Shown one piece after another: positions 7,547 through 16,162 of a stretch of 49,158 bases of DNA (positions within the stretch are counted from its first letter, which is position 1; the number at the start of each line of letters is the position of its first letter). The position numbers were made by a program, and so were the translations under genes. A model generated the notes under the pieces. That model was not told the origin of the DNA, ran no database searches, and worked only from the letters and a program-made list of their open reading frames with translations. The stretch is from Clostridia bacterium (lineage in GTDB: Bacteria > Bacillota_A > Clostridia > Oscillospirales > Acutalibacteraceae): contig JAFYUD010000237.1 of assembly GCA_017549665.1 (NCBI GenBank), forward strand, positions 1 to 49,158. Direction: 5' to 3'.

Positions 7547-8782
7547 ATGAGTAAAAAAGAGAAAAAAGAAAAGAAAGTGAAGGGCGAAGTCCTTCAGGAA
7601 GAAATTCATCTTGACATCCCCGAAGACGAAATATGGACTTATCAGGTTGAAGGTCTTGCAGCACCTCACATCAACAAGCCCTATAAGCACTACAATCTGA
7701 AAAAAGCAATATTTGTCATTACAATCATTGTTGCTGTATCACTTTCAATTTATTTCAGTGTTATGGCTCTTCAGAATGACACATTTGAATATAATCAGAT
7801 TGAAAACGGTTATGAATTTTCACATTTTGCAAACACAGGTTATCTTTACGAGCTTGAAATTGACTATGTATCAGATATAGAATACATCGCAGGCAACAAT
7901 AACCCTGCCACCAACTTCAAGGTCGTAAAAGACACAACAAAGCCTATAAAGGCTGTCAGACAGTTCACTCTCAACTGTGACGATAAAATCACAACAATCA
8001 GAATCGGTCCCGATGTTGAATTTGTTGATGAAAAGGCATTCTATTCATGCTGGGCACTTCAGAATATTGAGGTTGATGAAAACAACCCCAATTACTGCGA
8101 CGTTGACGGCGTACTTTACAACAAGGACAAGACAGAGCTTCTCTGCTACCCTTGTGACCACGATGAATATCTCAGACAGAAATACAGCTACGAAGCAGAG
8201 CTTTTCACAGCTGATATTACTCCTGAGTATGAAAAAGATATTCAGACTTATGTTGTACCCTCTTCAGTCACAAGAATCGGTGTTATGGCATTCAACTATG
8301 CTAACCTGAGAGCGATTTATCTCCCCGAAGGTCTGAAAACAATTGAAACTCTTTCTGTTTTCAAGCTTCATGAAAGAAAGAATGAATGGGAAACAACACC
8401 TTCACTTCACAGCATTTACACATACAAGGCTGACAATGTTTCCGACTCACACTTCACTTCCGAAGAGGCTCTTGGTGATATCTATCTTTCACTTCCCGAA
8501 ACACTTGAATTCATCGGCTCTGACGCATTCAGCTATAATCAGAATCTTCAGTATGTATACATCCCTGAAAGTGTAAAGTATATCGGACACCACGCATTCT
8601 GGGATACATGCTACAAGGTCGGCGGAGAAATCAAGGGTGTTGCAGAAATGAATGTAGCTGTTGACGAAGCAACATTTGAAACTCTTGAAGTGGGAGATGA
8701 CTGGATTCCCAAATACGATTACCTCCTTTTCAAGAAAGCAATCAATGTAAACTATTCTGTTGAGAGACAGCCGGTTAAATAA
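7547..8782 (+). CDS. Membrane-anchored leucine-rich-repeat (BspA/LRR_5-like) protein
   Basis: 411 residues. A lysine-rich cytoplasmic N-terminus (KKEKKEKKVKGE) leads to one membrane span at about 53-74 (AIFVITIIVAVSLSIYF). An outside region then carries irregular BspA-type leucine-rich repeats: DDKITTIRIGPDVEFVDEKAF near 145, VPSSVTRIGVMAFNYANLRAI near 235, LPETLEFIGSDAF and IPESVKYIGHHAF near 315-350. Such repeats make solenoids used for ligand or surface binding; the ligand is unknown. It starts 15 bases after the symporter gene with an AAGGGGTGA site and ends in a strong terminator, so it is co-transcribed with the symporter. I read it as a cell-surface partner of the sugar uptake system, but that is inference. 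Confidence 0.75.
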   Translation: MSKKEKKEKKVKGEVLQEEIHLDIPEDEIWTYQVEGLAAPHINKPYKHYNLKKAIFVITIIVAVSLSIYFSVMALQNDTFEYNQIENGYEFSHFANTGYLYELEIDYVSDIEYIAGNNNPATNFKVVKDTTKPIKAVRQFTLNCDDKITTIRIGPDVEFVDEKAFYSCWALQNIEVDENNPNYCDVDGVLYNKDKTELLCYPCDHDEYLRQKYSYEAELFTADITPEYEKDIQTYVVPSSVTRIGVMAFNYANLRAIYLPEGLKTIETLSVFKLHERKNEWETTPSLHSIYTYKADNVSDSHFTSEEALGDIYLSLPETLEFIGSDAFSYNQNLQYVYIPESVKYIGHHAFWDTCYKVGGEIKGVAEMNVAVDEATFETLEVGDDWIPKYDYLLFKKAINVNYSVERQPVK

Positions 8783-8793
8783 AATCAATTTTT

Positions 8794-8823
8794 AAGGAGG
8801 CTGGCAGACAGCCTCCTTTTTTT
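8794..8823 (+). terminator. Strong intrinsic terminator after the LRR gene
   Basis: A 10-bp perfect stem (AAGGAGGCTG/CAGCCTCCTT, loop GCAGA) runs into seven T. It sits only 13 bases before the start of the sialidase-like gene, so that gene must depend on read-through. Confidence 0.85.
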
Positions 8824-8835
8824 CGGGTGATAATT

Positions 8836-9798
8836 ATGACAAAAGAATTTATATTTGAAACAGACAAGCATTTCAATGCATGTCACGCATCAACCTTACT
8901 CAAAATGCCTGACGGAAATTTACTCGCAGCATGGTTTGCAGGCACTCAGGAGGGTGACGACGATGTGCGTATATGGTACGCAATCAACTCTGACGGCAAA
9001 TGGAGTGATCCGGTATGCCTCGACACTGACTGCACTCTCCCCCACTGGAATCCCGTACTGTTTCTGAAAAATGACGGCACTGTCAGACTTTTCTTCAAAA
9101 CAGGTAAAAAGATTTCTCACTGGATCACTCAATTCTGTGACTCACACGACAACGGAAAAACATGGACAAAGGCACAGATTCTCGTTGACGGTGACTTTTC
9201 GGGCGGCAGAGGTCCTGTCAAGAACAAGTGCATGAGAGCAAGTGACGGCAGAATCCTTGCCCCTGCATCAAGCGAGCTCAGAGGCTGGAGATGCTTTATT
9301 GATATTTCTTCAGACGATGGCGACACATGGACAAAGTCACCTTACATCGTAAGACCGAGAAAAGCAACTGCAGGTATTGTTAAAATGATTCAGCCTACAT
9401 TATGGGAGGATACAAACGGTATATTCCATGCGCTCATGCGTTCAGATAACGGCTTTGTATACACATCAGAATCTGCAGACGGCATAAAGTGGTCAAAAGC
9501 TGAAAAAACTGACCTTCTTAACAACAACAGCGGTCTTGACTGCGTAAAGGCGCAGGACGGAAATATTTATCTTGTCTGCAATCCCGTAGGAGAAAACTGG
9601 GGTGAGCGCTCTCCCCTTGTGCTGATGAAATCCACCGATAACGGAAAGACATTTTCCGTTATAAAAACTCTTGAAGAAAGAGAAGGCGGCGAATTCTCAT
9701 ACCCTGCAATTATTGCAGACAAAAACATACTTCACATATCATACACCTTCGACAGAAAAAATATCGTTTATTACAATTTCAATATTGATTCAATTTAA
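8836..9798 (+). CDS. Sialidase-like BNR-repeat protein (predicted neuraminidase, COG4692 type)
   Basis: 320 residues without a signal peptide, so probably cytoplasmic. The sialidase beta-propeller is shown by Asp-boxes (SHDNGKTW, SSDDGDTW, STDNGKTF) and the opening HASTLLKMPDGNLLAAWFAGTQEG, characteristic of the BNR_2/COG4692 group. Candidate active-site elements include the arginine pair in SELRGWR and the HALMRS segment, but I cannot assign a full GH33 catalytic set, so the substrate may be another glycoside. ATG 8836 is preferred over GTG 8827 because GGGTGA sits 5 bases before it. With no signal peptide and a sugar symporter upstream, it probably cleaves imported oligosaccharides. Confidence 0.75.
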   Translation: MTKEFIFETDKHFNACHASTLLKMPDGNLLAAWFAGTQEGDDDVRIWYAINSDGKWSDPVCLDTDCTLPHWNPVLFLKNDGTVRLFFKTGKKISHWITQFCDSHDNGKTWTKAQILVDGDFSGGRGPVKNKCMRASDGRILAPASSELRGWRCFIDISSDDGDTWTKSPYIVRPRKATAGIVKMIQPTLWEDTNGIFHALMRSDNGFVYTSESADGIKWSKAEKTDLLNNNSGLDCVKAQDGNIYLVCNPVGENWGERSPLVLMKSTDNGKTFSVIKTLEEREGGEFSYPAIIADKNILHISYTFDRKNIVYYNFNIDSI

Positions 9799-9813
9799 CG
9801 GGTATAATATAAT
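9785..9813 (+). promoter_or_regulatory. Promoter of the two-component operon
   Basis: -35 TTGATT (9785-9790), 17-base spacer, -10 TATAAT (9808-9813), overlapping the end of the sialidase-like gene; AAGGAGG and ATG 9835 follow. Confidence 0.7.
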
Positions 9814-9834
9814 TGTATAAAAGGAGGTATTTGT

Positions 9835-10512
9835 ATGCAGATTCTTATAGTTGAAGATGAGGTTTCCCTTGCTGATGCAATTACTGCCATACTTAAAAAA
9901 GAGCAGTATTTCGTTGATGCTGTCTATGACGGCAAGGACGGACTTGATTACGCATTAAGCGGTATTTACGACCTTATACTTCTTGATATCATGCTTCCTA
10001 AAATGAATGGTCTTGATGTACTGAAGGCTCTGAGAAAAAACGGAATTTCAACACCTGTCATGCTTCTGACAGCAAGAACTGAAGTCAATGACAAGATAAA
10101 AGGTCTTGACTGCGGTGCCGACGATTATCTGACAAAGCCCTTCAACAAGGGAGAATTACTTGCCCGTGTCAGAGCACTTACAAGACGCAAGGGCGAAATA
10201 CCGTCAAATGAACTGAAATTCGGAGATATCACACTCAATCAGAGCACCTACGAGCTTTCCTGCGGTAACGCATCACTCAAGCTCGGTGCAAAGGAATTCA
10301 GAATTATGCAGATGCTGATGTTTTCACAGAAAAGCATAATCTCAAAGGATGAATTCATAGAAAAAATATGGGGCTATGACAGCGAGGCAGAATACAACAG
10401 CATTGAAGTATATATTTCATTCCTGAGAAAAAAGCTGGGCGCAATCAGATCAGGAATACAGATTAAGGCATCCCGTGGTGTGGGATACTATCTTGAGGAA
10501 AACAAAGAATGA
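9835..10512 (+). CDS. OmpR/PhoB-family response regulator
   Basis: 225 residues, full length. The receiver domain (1-115) has the acidic pair ED at 7-8, phospho-acceptor Asp51 in LILLDIMLPKMNG, the switch threonine in LLTART and the lysine in YLTKPF. The C-terminal winged helix carries LKLGAKEFRIMQMLM, then VYISFLRKKLG and the wing ASRGVGYYL. It is the DNA-binding output partner of the kinase downstream, whose start codon overlaps this stop (ATGA). The target genes are not evident; the MBOAT/DHHW genes just downstream are candidates by position only. Confidence 0.94.
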   Translation: MQILIVEDEVSLADAITAILKKEQYFVDAVYDGKDGLDYALSGIYDLILLDIMLPKMNGLDVLKALRKNGISTPVMLLTARTEVNDKIKGLDCGADDYLTKPFNKGELLARVRALTRRKGEIPSNELKFGDITLNQSTYELSCGNASLKLGAKEFRIMQMLMFSQKSIISKDEFIEKIWGYDSEAEYNSIEVYISFLRKKLGAIRSGIQIKASRGVGYYLEENKE

Positions 10513-11747
10513 ACATGATAAAAAGCACAAGGCGGAAATTCATGGCAATCACAATTGCCGCAATTTCACTTGTTCTGATACTGATTCTCGGTATGCTTAA
10601 TATCGGTGTCTTCGGCGGAATATATTTTTCTGCCAAAGAAAATATTGAAATTATCCGTGATACAAGAGGCTTTGCTTTCAGTAACGAAGCACCGTCAATC
10701 TTCTCCGGTGCACCCTCGGACAAACTGAATGATGTAATCAAAAATGCAAACAAAGTTTCATACATGTATGTCCGCATGAACAACAACGGCAACGGCACCC
10801 CGCTGATTACAACCAACATGAATGATTCCTATTCTGCAGACACGATTTATTACATTGCAAAAAGCTTTGCAGAAACGGGGTATCATACAGGCTTTTTCGG
10901 CAACATGCTTTTTGATGTTGAAAAAAGTGATCTGTTTACAACGGTCATCATCATTGATATATCAAAAGATATGGGCATGATGAAAAATCTTCTTATCACT
11001 TCACTTATCATTATACTTCTGAGCATCGGTTTTGTTTTTGTATTCACATATTTCCTGTCAAAATGGGCAATACGTCCGGTTCAGACAGCATTTGAAAATC
11101 AGCAGCGATTCATTTCCGATGCAAGTCACGAGCTGAAGACTCCCCTTACGGTAATTTCCGCTAATGCAGATGTTCTTGAATCCGAAATCGGAGAAAACAA
11201 ATGGCTCGGAAACATAAAAACTCAGTCTGTGATAATGAATGAGCTTGTCCATGACCTTCTCGACCTTGCCAAGCTTGACGAAACACAGGATGATATGCTT
11301 ACTCATGAATTCGACCTGAGTAATGTTGTACTTTCAAAAACTCTTGAATTTGAATGCACTGCATTTGAGCAGGGAAAGACTTTCGAGCAGAATATTGCAG
11401 AGTCAATCATTTATAAAGGTAACGAAGACTCCATCATGCATCTTGTGACAATTCTTATTGACAACGCAATCCGTCATTCTGATGAAAAAGGCATTATCAG
11501 AGTCACTCTTTCCACCATTGAAAACAGACCTATTTTTCAGGTTTTCAATACCGGCAACGGAATAAGGAACAGTGAAAAGGATAAGATTTTCAACAGATTT
11601 TACAGAAGCGATGAATCACGCTCAAGAGTCACCGGCGGTTACGGTCTCGGTCTTGCGATTGCAAAATCTATTACTGATGCACACAACGGCACAATCAGCG
11701 TTGACGGCGAGGAAAACAAATGGGTCAGCTTCACGGTTATCCTCTGA
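10509..11747 (+). CDS. Sensor histidine kinase (HisKA type)
   Basis: 412 residues. A first membrane span at about 13-38 and a second at about 161-183 bracket an outside sensor region of roughly 120 residues, which I do not recognise. The HisKA helix carries the phosphorylated His207 in SDASHELKTPLTVI. The ATP-binding domain has the N box (ILIDNAIRHS), G1 (FNTGNGI), F box (FNRFYRSD) and G2 (GYGLGLAIA), all intact. It has a short linker instead of a clear HAMP domain. It is translationally coupled to the response regulator (4-base overlap) and followed by a terminator, giving a two-gene operon. Confidence 0.94.
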   Translation: MNMIKSTRRKFMAITIAAISLVLILILGMLNIGVFGGIYFSAKENIEIIRDTRGFAFSNEAPSIFSGAPSDKLNDVIKNANKVSYMYVRMNNNGNGTPLITTNMNDSYSADTIYYIAKSFAETGYHTGFFGNMLFDVEKSDLFTTVIIIDISKDMGMMKNLLITSLIIILLSIGFVFVFTYFLSKWAIRPVQTAFENQQRFISDASHELKTPLTVISANADVLESEIGENKWLGNIKTQSVIMNELVHDLLDLAKLDETQDDMLTHEFDLSNVVLSKTLEFECTAFEQGKTFEQNIAESIIYKGNEDSIMHLVTILIDNAIRHSDEKGIIRVTLSTIENRPIFQVFNTGNGIRNSEKDKIFNRFYRSDESRSRVTGGYGLGLAIAKSITDAHNGTISVDGEENKWVSFTVIL

Positions 11748-11765
11748 TTTTACAAAAAAAATATT

Positions 11766-11802
11766 TCACGGAAGATTCATCAGCAGTCTTCCGTGATTTT
11801 TT
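11766..11802 (+). terminator. Terminator of the two-component operon
   Basis: A perfect 10-bp stem (TCACGGAAGA/TCTTCCGTGA) is followed by six T. Between 11803 and 11925 I see no gene; the stretch is A+T-rich leader DNA for the next operon. Confidence 0.88.
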
Positions 11803-11941
11803 ATTCTCCGTCATAAAATTACACAATACAGCAGTGCTCAACCGACCTGCATACATCATAAATTACAAAATATTACAATTTCCAACATTTCCCTTGATTT
11901 ATTAAGTCTCTTGCTGCATAATATAAAAGGAGGTGTCTTTT

Positions 11942-13417
11942 TTGGTATTTTCAAGTCTTCTTTTTATATGTCTTTTTCTGCCACTGAATCTGGTGGCTTA
12001 TTATATTCCCACTAAAACTCCCGTCAGAAACACGGTGATGCTTGTTTTCTCACTGTTTTTCTACGCATGGGGTGAGCCGAAGTATGTCTTTCTACTGATG
12101 TTCATGACATTTGCATGCTGGCTTTTTGCGCTGATTATTCAGAAAAACAAGGAATCAGATCAGAAAAAGTCAAAGCTTGCACTTATCGGTGCATGTATAG
12201 TTTCACTCGGTCTTATCGGAATATTCAAATACGGTACATTTTTCCTTTCTAATCTTAAAAATCTGACAGGCTTCCCTGCAGATATTCCGCAGATTGCACT
12301 GCCTATCGGTATTTCATTCTACACATTCCAGCTTCTGACTTATGTTGTTGACGTGTACAGAGGCGATGCAGAAGCGCAGGATAACTACTTCAATCTTCTG
12401 CTTTATGCAAGTCTTTTCCATCAGTGTATCGCCGGTCCTATCGTCAGATATTCACATATCGCAAACGAAATCACAAACCGTACACCCAAAATGAGTGAAT
12501 TCAACAAGGGTGTTATGCGTTTTTCAACAGGTCTTGCAAAGAAAGTCCTGCTGTCAAACTTCTGTGGTTCATTTGCAGATACTCTGCTTCTGAGTGATTC
12601 CGCAATGGCTGATGCTGCATTGCTCACAGAAAATCTTGACAAGCTTTCATCTGCATCAGCACTGACACTCTGGTTCGGCATGCTTTTCTATATGCTTCAG
12701 ATTTATCTTGATTTCTCAGCATATTCAGATATGGCAATCGGTATGGGGCTTATGACAGGCTTCCATTACCGTGAGAATTTCGACTATCCCTATGCATCCA
12801 AAACAGTCAGTGAATTCTGGAGAAGATGGCACATTTCACTGGGCTCTTTCTTCCGTGATTACGTCTATATTCCTCTTGGCGGCAACAAAAAAGGACAGGT
12901 CAGAACAATTCTGAATCTTTTCGTTGTATGGGCGCTGACAGGTCTGTGGCACGGTGCGGCATGGAATTATGTTTTTTGGGGACTCTACTTCTTCATTTTC
13001 ATTGCAGCAGAAAAGCTCTTCCTCGACAAGCTTTTAAAGAAAGTTCCGTCAATTGTCAGCCGTATATACCTTCTTTTCACAGTATTCTTCGGCTGGGTTC
13101 TGTTCAGATTTGAAAACGTTACAATGATGACAACCGTACTCAAGGGTATGTTCTGTCTCAATTCCAACCCCGTTTCAACTCACGAAGCTGCAACATATAT
13201 CTTCAGCAACACAATCTTTATCATTATTGCATGCCTTGCATGTACACCGATAATCAAGCACCTGAAGAAGATAGTCAATCATTATTCAACTCAGTATCAG
13301 GCAGTGAATATCATCTACTCTGTTTACAGAATATTCATCCCTGCCGTGCTTGTAATTCTTTCAGCAATATGTCTTATCGGTAATTCATATAATCCGTTCT
13401 TGTATTTCCAGTTCTGA
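11942..13417 (+). CDS. MBOAT-family membrane O-acyltransferase (AlgI/DltB-like)
   Basis: 491 residues, about 11-12 membrane spans. It moves an acyl (usually acetyl) group across the membrane for O-acylation of an extracellular polysaccharide. Typical AlgI/PatA features are the N-terminal VFSSLLFICLFLPLNLVAYY, GISFYTFQLLTYVVDVYRG, YLDFSAYSDMAIGMGLMTGF, SEFWRRWHISLGSFFRDYVYI and WALTGLWHGAAWNYVFWG, whose histidine (LWHG) is the invariant active-site residue. I chose TTG 11942, seven bases after AGGAGG; the GTG at 11933 lies inside that site. This start gives the family N-terminus M-VFSSLLF. It is followed 16 bases later by a DHHW protein, the usual partner of these enzymes. Confidence 0.92.
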   Translation: MVFSSLLFICLFLPLNLVAYYIPTKTPVRNTVMLVFSLFFYAWGEPKYVFLLMFMTFACWLFALIIQKNKESDQKKSKLALIGACIVSLGLIGIFKYGTFFLSNLKNLTGFPADIPQIALPIGISFYTFQLLTYVVDVYRGDAEAQDNYFNLLLYASLFHQCIAGPIVRYSHIANEITNRTPKMSEFNKGVMRFSTGLAKKVLLSNFCGSFADTLLLSDSAMADAALLTENLDKLSSASALTLWFGMLFYMLQIYLDFSAYSDMAIGMGLMTGFHYRENFDYPYASKTVSEFWRRWHISLGSFFRDYVYIPLGGNKKGQVRTILNLFVVWALTGLWHGAAWNYVFWGLYFFIFIAAEKLFLDKLLKKVPSIVSRIYLLFTVFFGWVLFRFENVTMMTTVLKGMFCLNSNPVSTHEAATYIFSNTIFIIIACLACTPIIKHLKKIVNHYSTQYQAVNIIYSVYRIFIPAVLVILSAICLIGNSYNPFLYFQF

Positions 13418-13433
13418 GAAAGGGGGAAAATCA

Positions 13434-14828
13434 GTGAAAAAACAACATAAAAAGCCTGACAAAAAAACGCTCAGGATACGACGCCATGCATATTTCTTGT
13501 CATCAATGCTTTTCGTCTGTGTACTGACAGCAATTGCAACAGTATCACTCGACATACCTGACCGCCCCTCTTTTTCCGAAAGTGAAAAGCGTGCGCTTTC
13601 AGAATTTCCCGAACTTTCAGCAGAAGCACTTTTCAGCGGTGACTATTTTTCAGGAATCGATTCATGGTTTTCAGATACATTCCCCTTCCGTGAAACACTT
13701 ATCGGCTACTCTGCAAATATAAAAAAGCTTCTGGGTATGAGCAGTTCAATCCATAATTTCTCAGAAAGCAAGGCAGACGATATTCCCGACTCTGCACCGA
13801 TAACCGATGACAATTCTGACGAAATCAAGGTTGATGTACCGGATACAACTCAGGATCCTCTTATGGCTCCTGCACTTCCCGTGGCTGATGCAACAAATTC
13901 TCAGCAGTCACAGAGCGGCGGCGAAGTACTCGAACAGAAATTCGATGCAATTTATATTTACGGTAACACTGCATACGAATATTACAACTTCGTACAGTCA
14001 ACAGCAGACACATATATTTCTGCAATCAATTCTGCAGCGGCAGATGCAAAAGCAAACGGAATCAATTTTTATAACATGATTATCCCTACAAGCACTGACA
14101 TCACCCTCAATGCAGAAACACGAAGCAAGCTCAATTCAAGTGATCAGAAGAATGCTATAAATTACATGTATTCACAGATGAGTCAGAATGTAACGACCGT
14201 ACCCATCTACGATCTTCTGAAGGCTCACAGCAACGAATATCTGTACTTCAGAACTGACCATCACTGGACAAGCCTCGGCGCATACTATGCATACGCAAAG
14301 TTCATGACAGTAAAAGGCGCTCAATACACTCCCCTGAGTGAGTTCACACAGTATATATTCGAGCCTTTCCTCGGATCATTCTATAATGACTCCGGCAAGA
14401 GTCAGGAGCTTTCAAAAACTCCCGACGCAGTTTATGCATACACGCCTCCCGTATCAAACACATTCAGTATGCTTCAGAAAAATTCATCATCATACGTTGA
14501 ATGGCCGCTTATCTGCGACGGCTCATCATATTCAACATCATACAAATATCTCTGTTTCATCGGCGGTGACAATCCCGTTTCAATCATTGAAAACACAGAT
14601 ATGACCGAAGGTGAAACCTGCGTATTCGTCAAGGAATCATTCGGTAACGCATTTGCACCGTATCTTATATGCAATTACAAGTATGTATACATCATCGATT
14701 ACAGATATTTTGACGGCGATATCACAGATTTCGCAAAAGAAAAAGGCGCAACAGATATTCTCGTCCAGAACAATATTTCAATGACAAGAAATTCATCACT
14801 TGTCAGCCGACTTGCAAAAACATTATAA
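13434..14828 (+). CDS. DHHW-family protein (AlgJ/AlgX-like O-acetyltransferase partner)
   Basis: 464 residues, GTG start with a GGGGG site upstream. The N-terminus is lysine-rich with one membrane anchor at about 19-38 (YFLSSMLFVCVLTAIATVSL), placing the rest outside. FSESEKRALSEFPE and SWFSDTFPFRETLIG are typical of the family. The SGNH-like catalytic region has DHHW at residues 275-278 (YFRTDHHWTS) and FVKESFGNAFAPYL near the C-terminus, where a serine would act as nucleophile. A low-complexity D/S/P/Q-rich stretch at about 110-165 separates the anchor from the enzyme domain. With the upstream MBOAT protein it should O-acetylate a cell-surface glycan; the glycan is not identified here. Confidence 0.87.
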   Translation: MKKQHKKPDKKTLRIRRHAYFLSSMLFVCVLTAIATVSLDIPDRPSFSESEKRALSEFPELSAEALFSGDYFSGIDSWFSDTFPFRETLIGYSANIKKLLGMSSSIHNFSESKADDIPDSAPITDDNSDEIKVDVPDTTQDPLMAPALPVADATNSQQSQSGGEVLEQKFDAIYIYGNTAYEYYNFVQSTADTYISAINSAAADAKANGINFYNMIIPTSTDITLNAETRSKLNSSDQKNAINYMYSQMSQNVTTVPIYDLLKAHSNEYLYFRTDHHWTSLGAYYAYAKFMTVKGAQYTPLSEFTQYIFEPFLGSFYNDSGKSQELSKTPDAVYAYTPPVSNTFSMLQKNSSSYVEWPLICDGSSYSTSYKYLCFIGGDNPVSIIENTDMTEGETCVFVKESFGNAFAPYLICNYKYVYIIDYRYFDGDITDFAKEKGATDILVQNNISMTRNSSLVSRLAKTL

Positions 14829-14841
14829 TCAGACAAAAAAA

Positions 14842-14878
14842 AGACAGGAGATTCCGATGAATTTCCTGTCTCTTTTTT
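14842..14878. terminator. Bidirectional terminator between convergent operons
   Basis: An AGACAGGA / TCCTGTCT stem has a T-run on both strands (TCTTTTTT rightward, eight T leftward). It serves the DHHW gene on the plus strand and the GH125 gene on the minus strand. Confidence 0.85.
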
Positions 14879-14881
14879 ATT

Positions 14882-16147
14882 TTATAATACCTTGTCAATC
14901 ATAAACACTGCAAAGAGTGTATTTGCCCATGCAAACCAGCTGCGTGTAAATTCATACGGATTGTTACAATCAAAGCTTTCATGCATAAAGCCCGTATCAG
15001 CATCTGTTGTCATAAGCAGGTCGATAATACGTTTTGTATCCTCTTCCTTTGTGCTTGTGAGAGCCTCCATAACAAGAGCTATATGCCAGATATAATCCTT
15101 GGGAGTGTGAGGACTTCCTACACCACAAGCTGCTGAGCCTTCAAAGAAATAGGGGTTTGCTTTACTGAGCACAAAGTTTCTTGTATTGAGATAAAGCTCA
15201 TCATTCTTATCGCAATAGCCGAGATAAGGAAGAGACATGAGGCTGGGTACATTTGCATCATCCATAAACAGCTTATTTCCGAGACCGTCAACCTCGTATG
15301 CATATATCTTACCGAATTCCTCAGTTTCTGTAACTGCATACTTTTCAATACCGTCACTGATTTCTGCGCAAAGCTTTTCTGCAGTATCACGGTAAATATC
15401 ATTCACACCGGCTTTGTCAAGATTGGATGCAAGCTCCTTCAGTGTTGCAATTATAAACATATTTGCAGGCACGAGGAAAGGATAAATACATCTGTCATCA
15501 CTGGGTCTGAATGCACTTCTGACCATGCCTGTATATGCATAATCAGGTCCTTTACCGTTATTGTCAAGAGTGTCGATTCCGCCGTCTTCTTTTCTTCTGA
15601 AGTAATATTCAGAATTCTTATAATCCTGCTCTGTGATAAGTGTATCAAGAATAGTTTTATAGCTTCTGAAGAAAAGCTCATCAAAAATCGTCGCATCTGC
15701 TGTATGCTGATAATAACGGTTGAGAAGCCATAAGGGATAAACAAGAGAGTCAATCTCATACTTGCGCTCCCACACAATATCAAGCTTCATAGTTTCGTCA
15801 TTCACATGACCTCTGCCGTTTGCCTCTTCATTGAAAGCATTCGCATAAGGGTCAAGGCAGATAAGAGCAAACTGACGTCTGAGAAGGCTTACAATAAGCT
15901 CCTTTGCGTCCTCATCCTCACCTGCAAGGCGTACATAGTGGCTGACCTGTACACTGCTGTCTCTGAGCCACATTGCCTCGATATCACCTGTGATGATGAA
16001 TACATTACCCTCTTTATCATATCTGACAGTTGTTTCAAGAGTGTTGAGATAACATTTTCTGAACATCTCTCTGAGTTTTTCGTCTTCAATCTTTGCGCAT
16101 AATGCATCAAGATATCCGTACATTTTCTTATAAGTTTTTTCTGCCAT
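14882..16147 (-). CDS. GH125 exo-alpha-1,6-mannosidase
   Basis: 421 residues, cytoplasmic (no signal peptide). Family GH125 enzymes remove alpha-1,6-linked mannose from N-glycan cores or yeast mannan without a metal. Hallmarks visible: GDIEAMWLRDSSVQVSHY at 54-71 (substrate and catalytic-acid region), YEIDSLVYPLWLLNRYY, YTGMVRSAFRPSDD, DDANVPSLMSLPYLGY, GVGSPHTPKDYIWHIAL and the C-terminal HESFDCNNPYEFTRSWFAWANTLF. It starts 15 bases after the MFS symporter gene with a CGGAG site, so the pair is an operon: import of a mannoside, then trimming inside the cell. Confidence 0.9.
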   Translation of the reverse strand: MAEKTYKKMYGYLDALCAKIEDEKLREMFRKCYLNTLETTVRYDKEGNVFIITGDIEAMWLRDSSVQVSHYVRLAGEDEDAKELIVSLLRRQFALICLDPYANAFNEEANGRGHVNDETMKLDIVWERKYEIDSLVYPLWLLNRYYQHTADATIFDELFFRSYKTILDTLITEQDYKNSEYYFRRKEDGGIDTLDNNGKGPDYAYTGMVRSAFRPSDDRCIYPFLVPANMFIIATLKELASNLDKAGVNDIYRDTAEKLCAEISDGIEKYAVTETEEFGKIYAYEVDGLGNKLFMDDANVPSLMSLPYLGYCDKNDELYLNTRNFVLSKANPYFFEGSAACGVGSPHTPKDYIWHIALVMEALTSTKEEDTKRIIDLLMTTDADTGFMHESFDCNNPYEFTRSWFAWANTLFAVFMIDKVL

Positions 16148-16162
16148 AGTAAATTCTCCGTT

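Noticed and set aside
11894..11922. TTGATT-17-CATAAT before the MBOAT gene
   Set aside because: It would place the transcript start within the ribosome binding site, so it is unlikely to be the working promoter.
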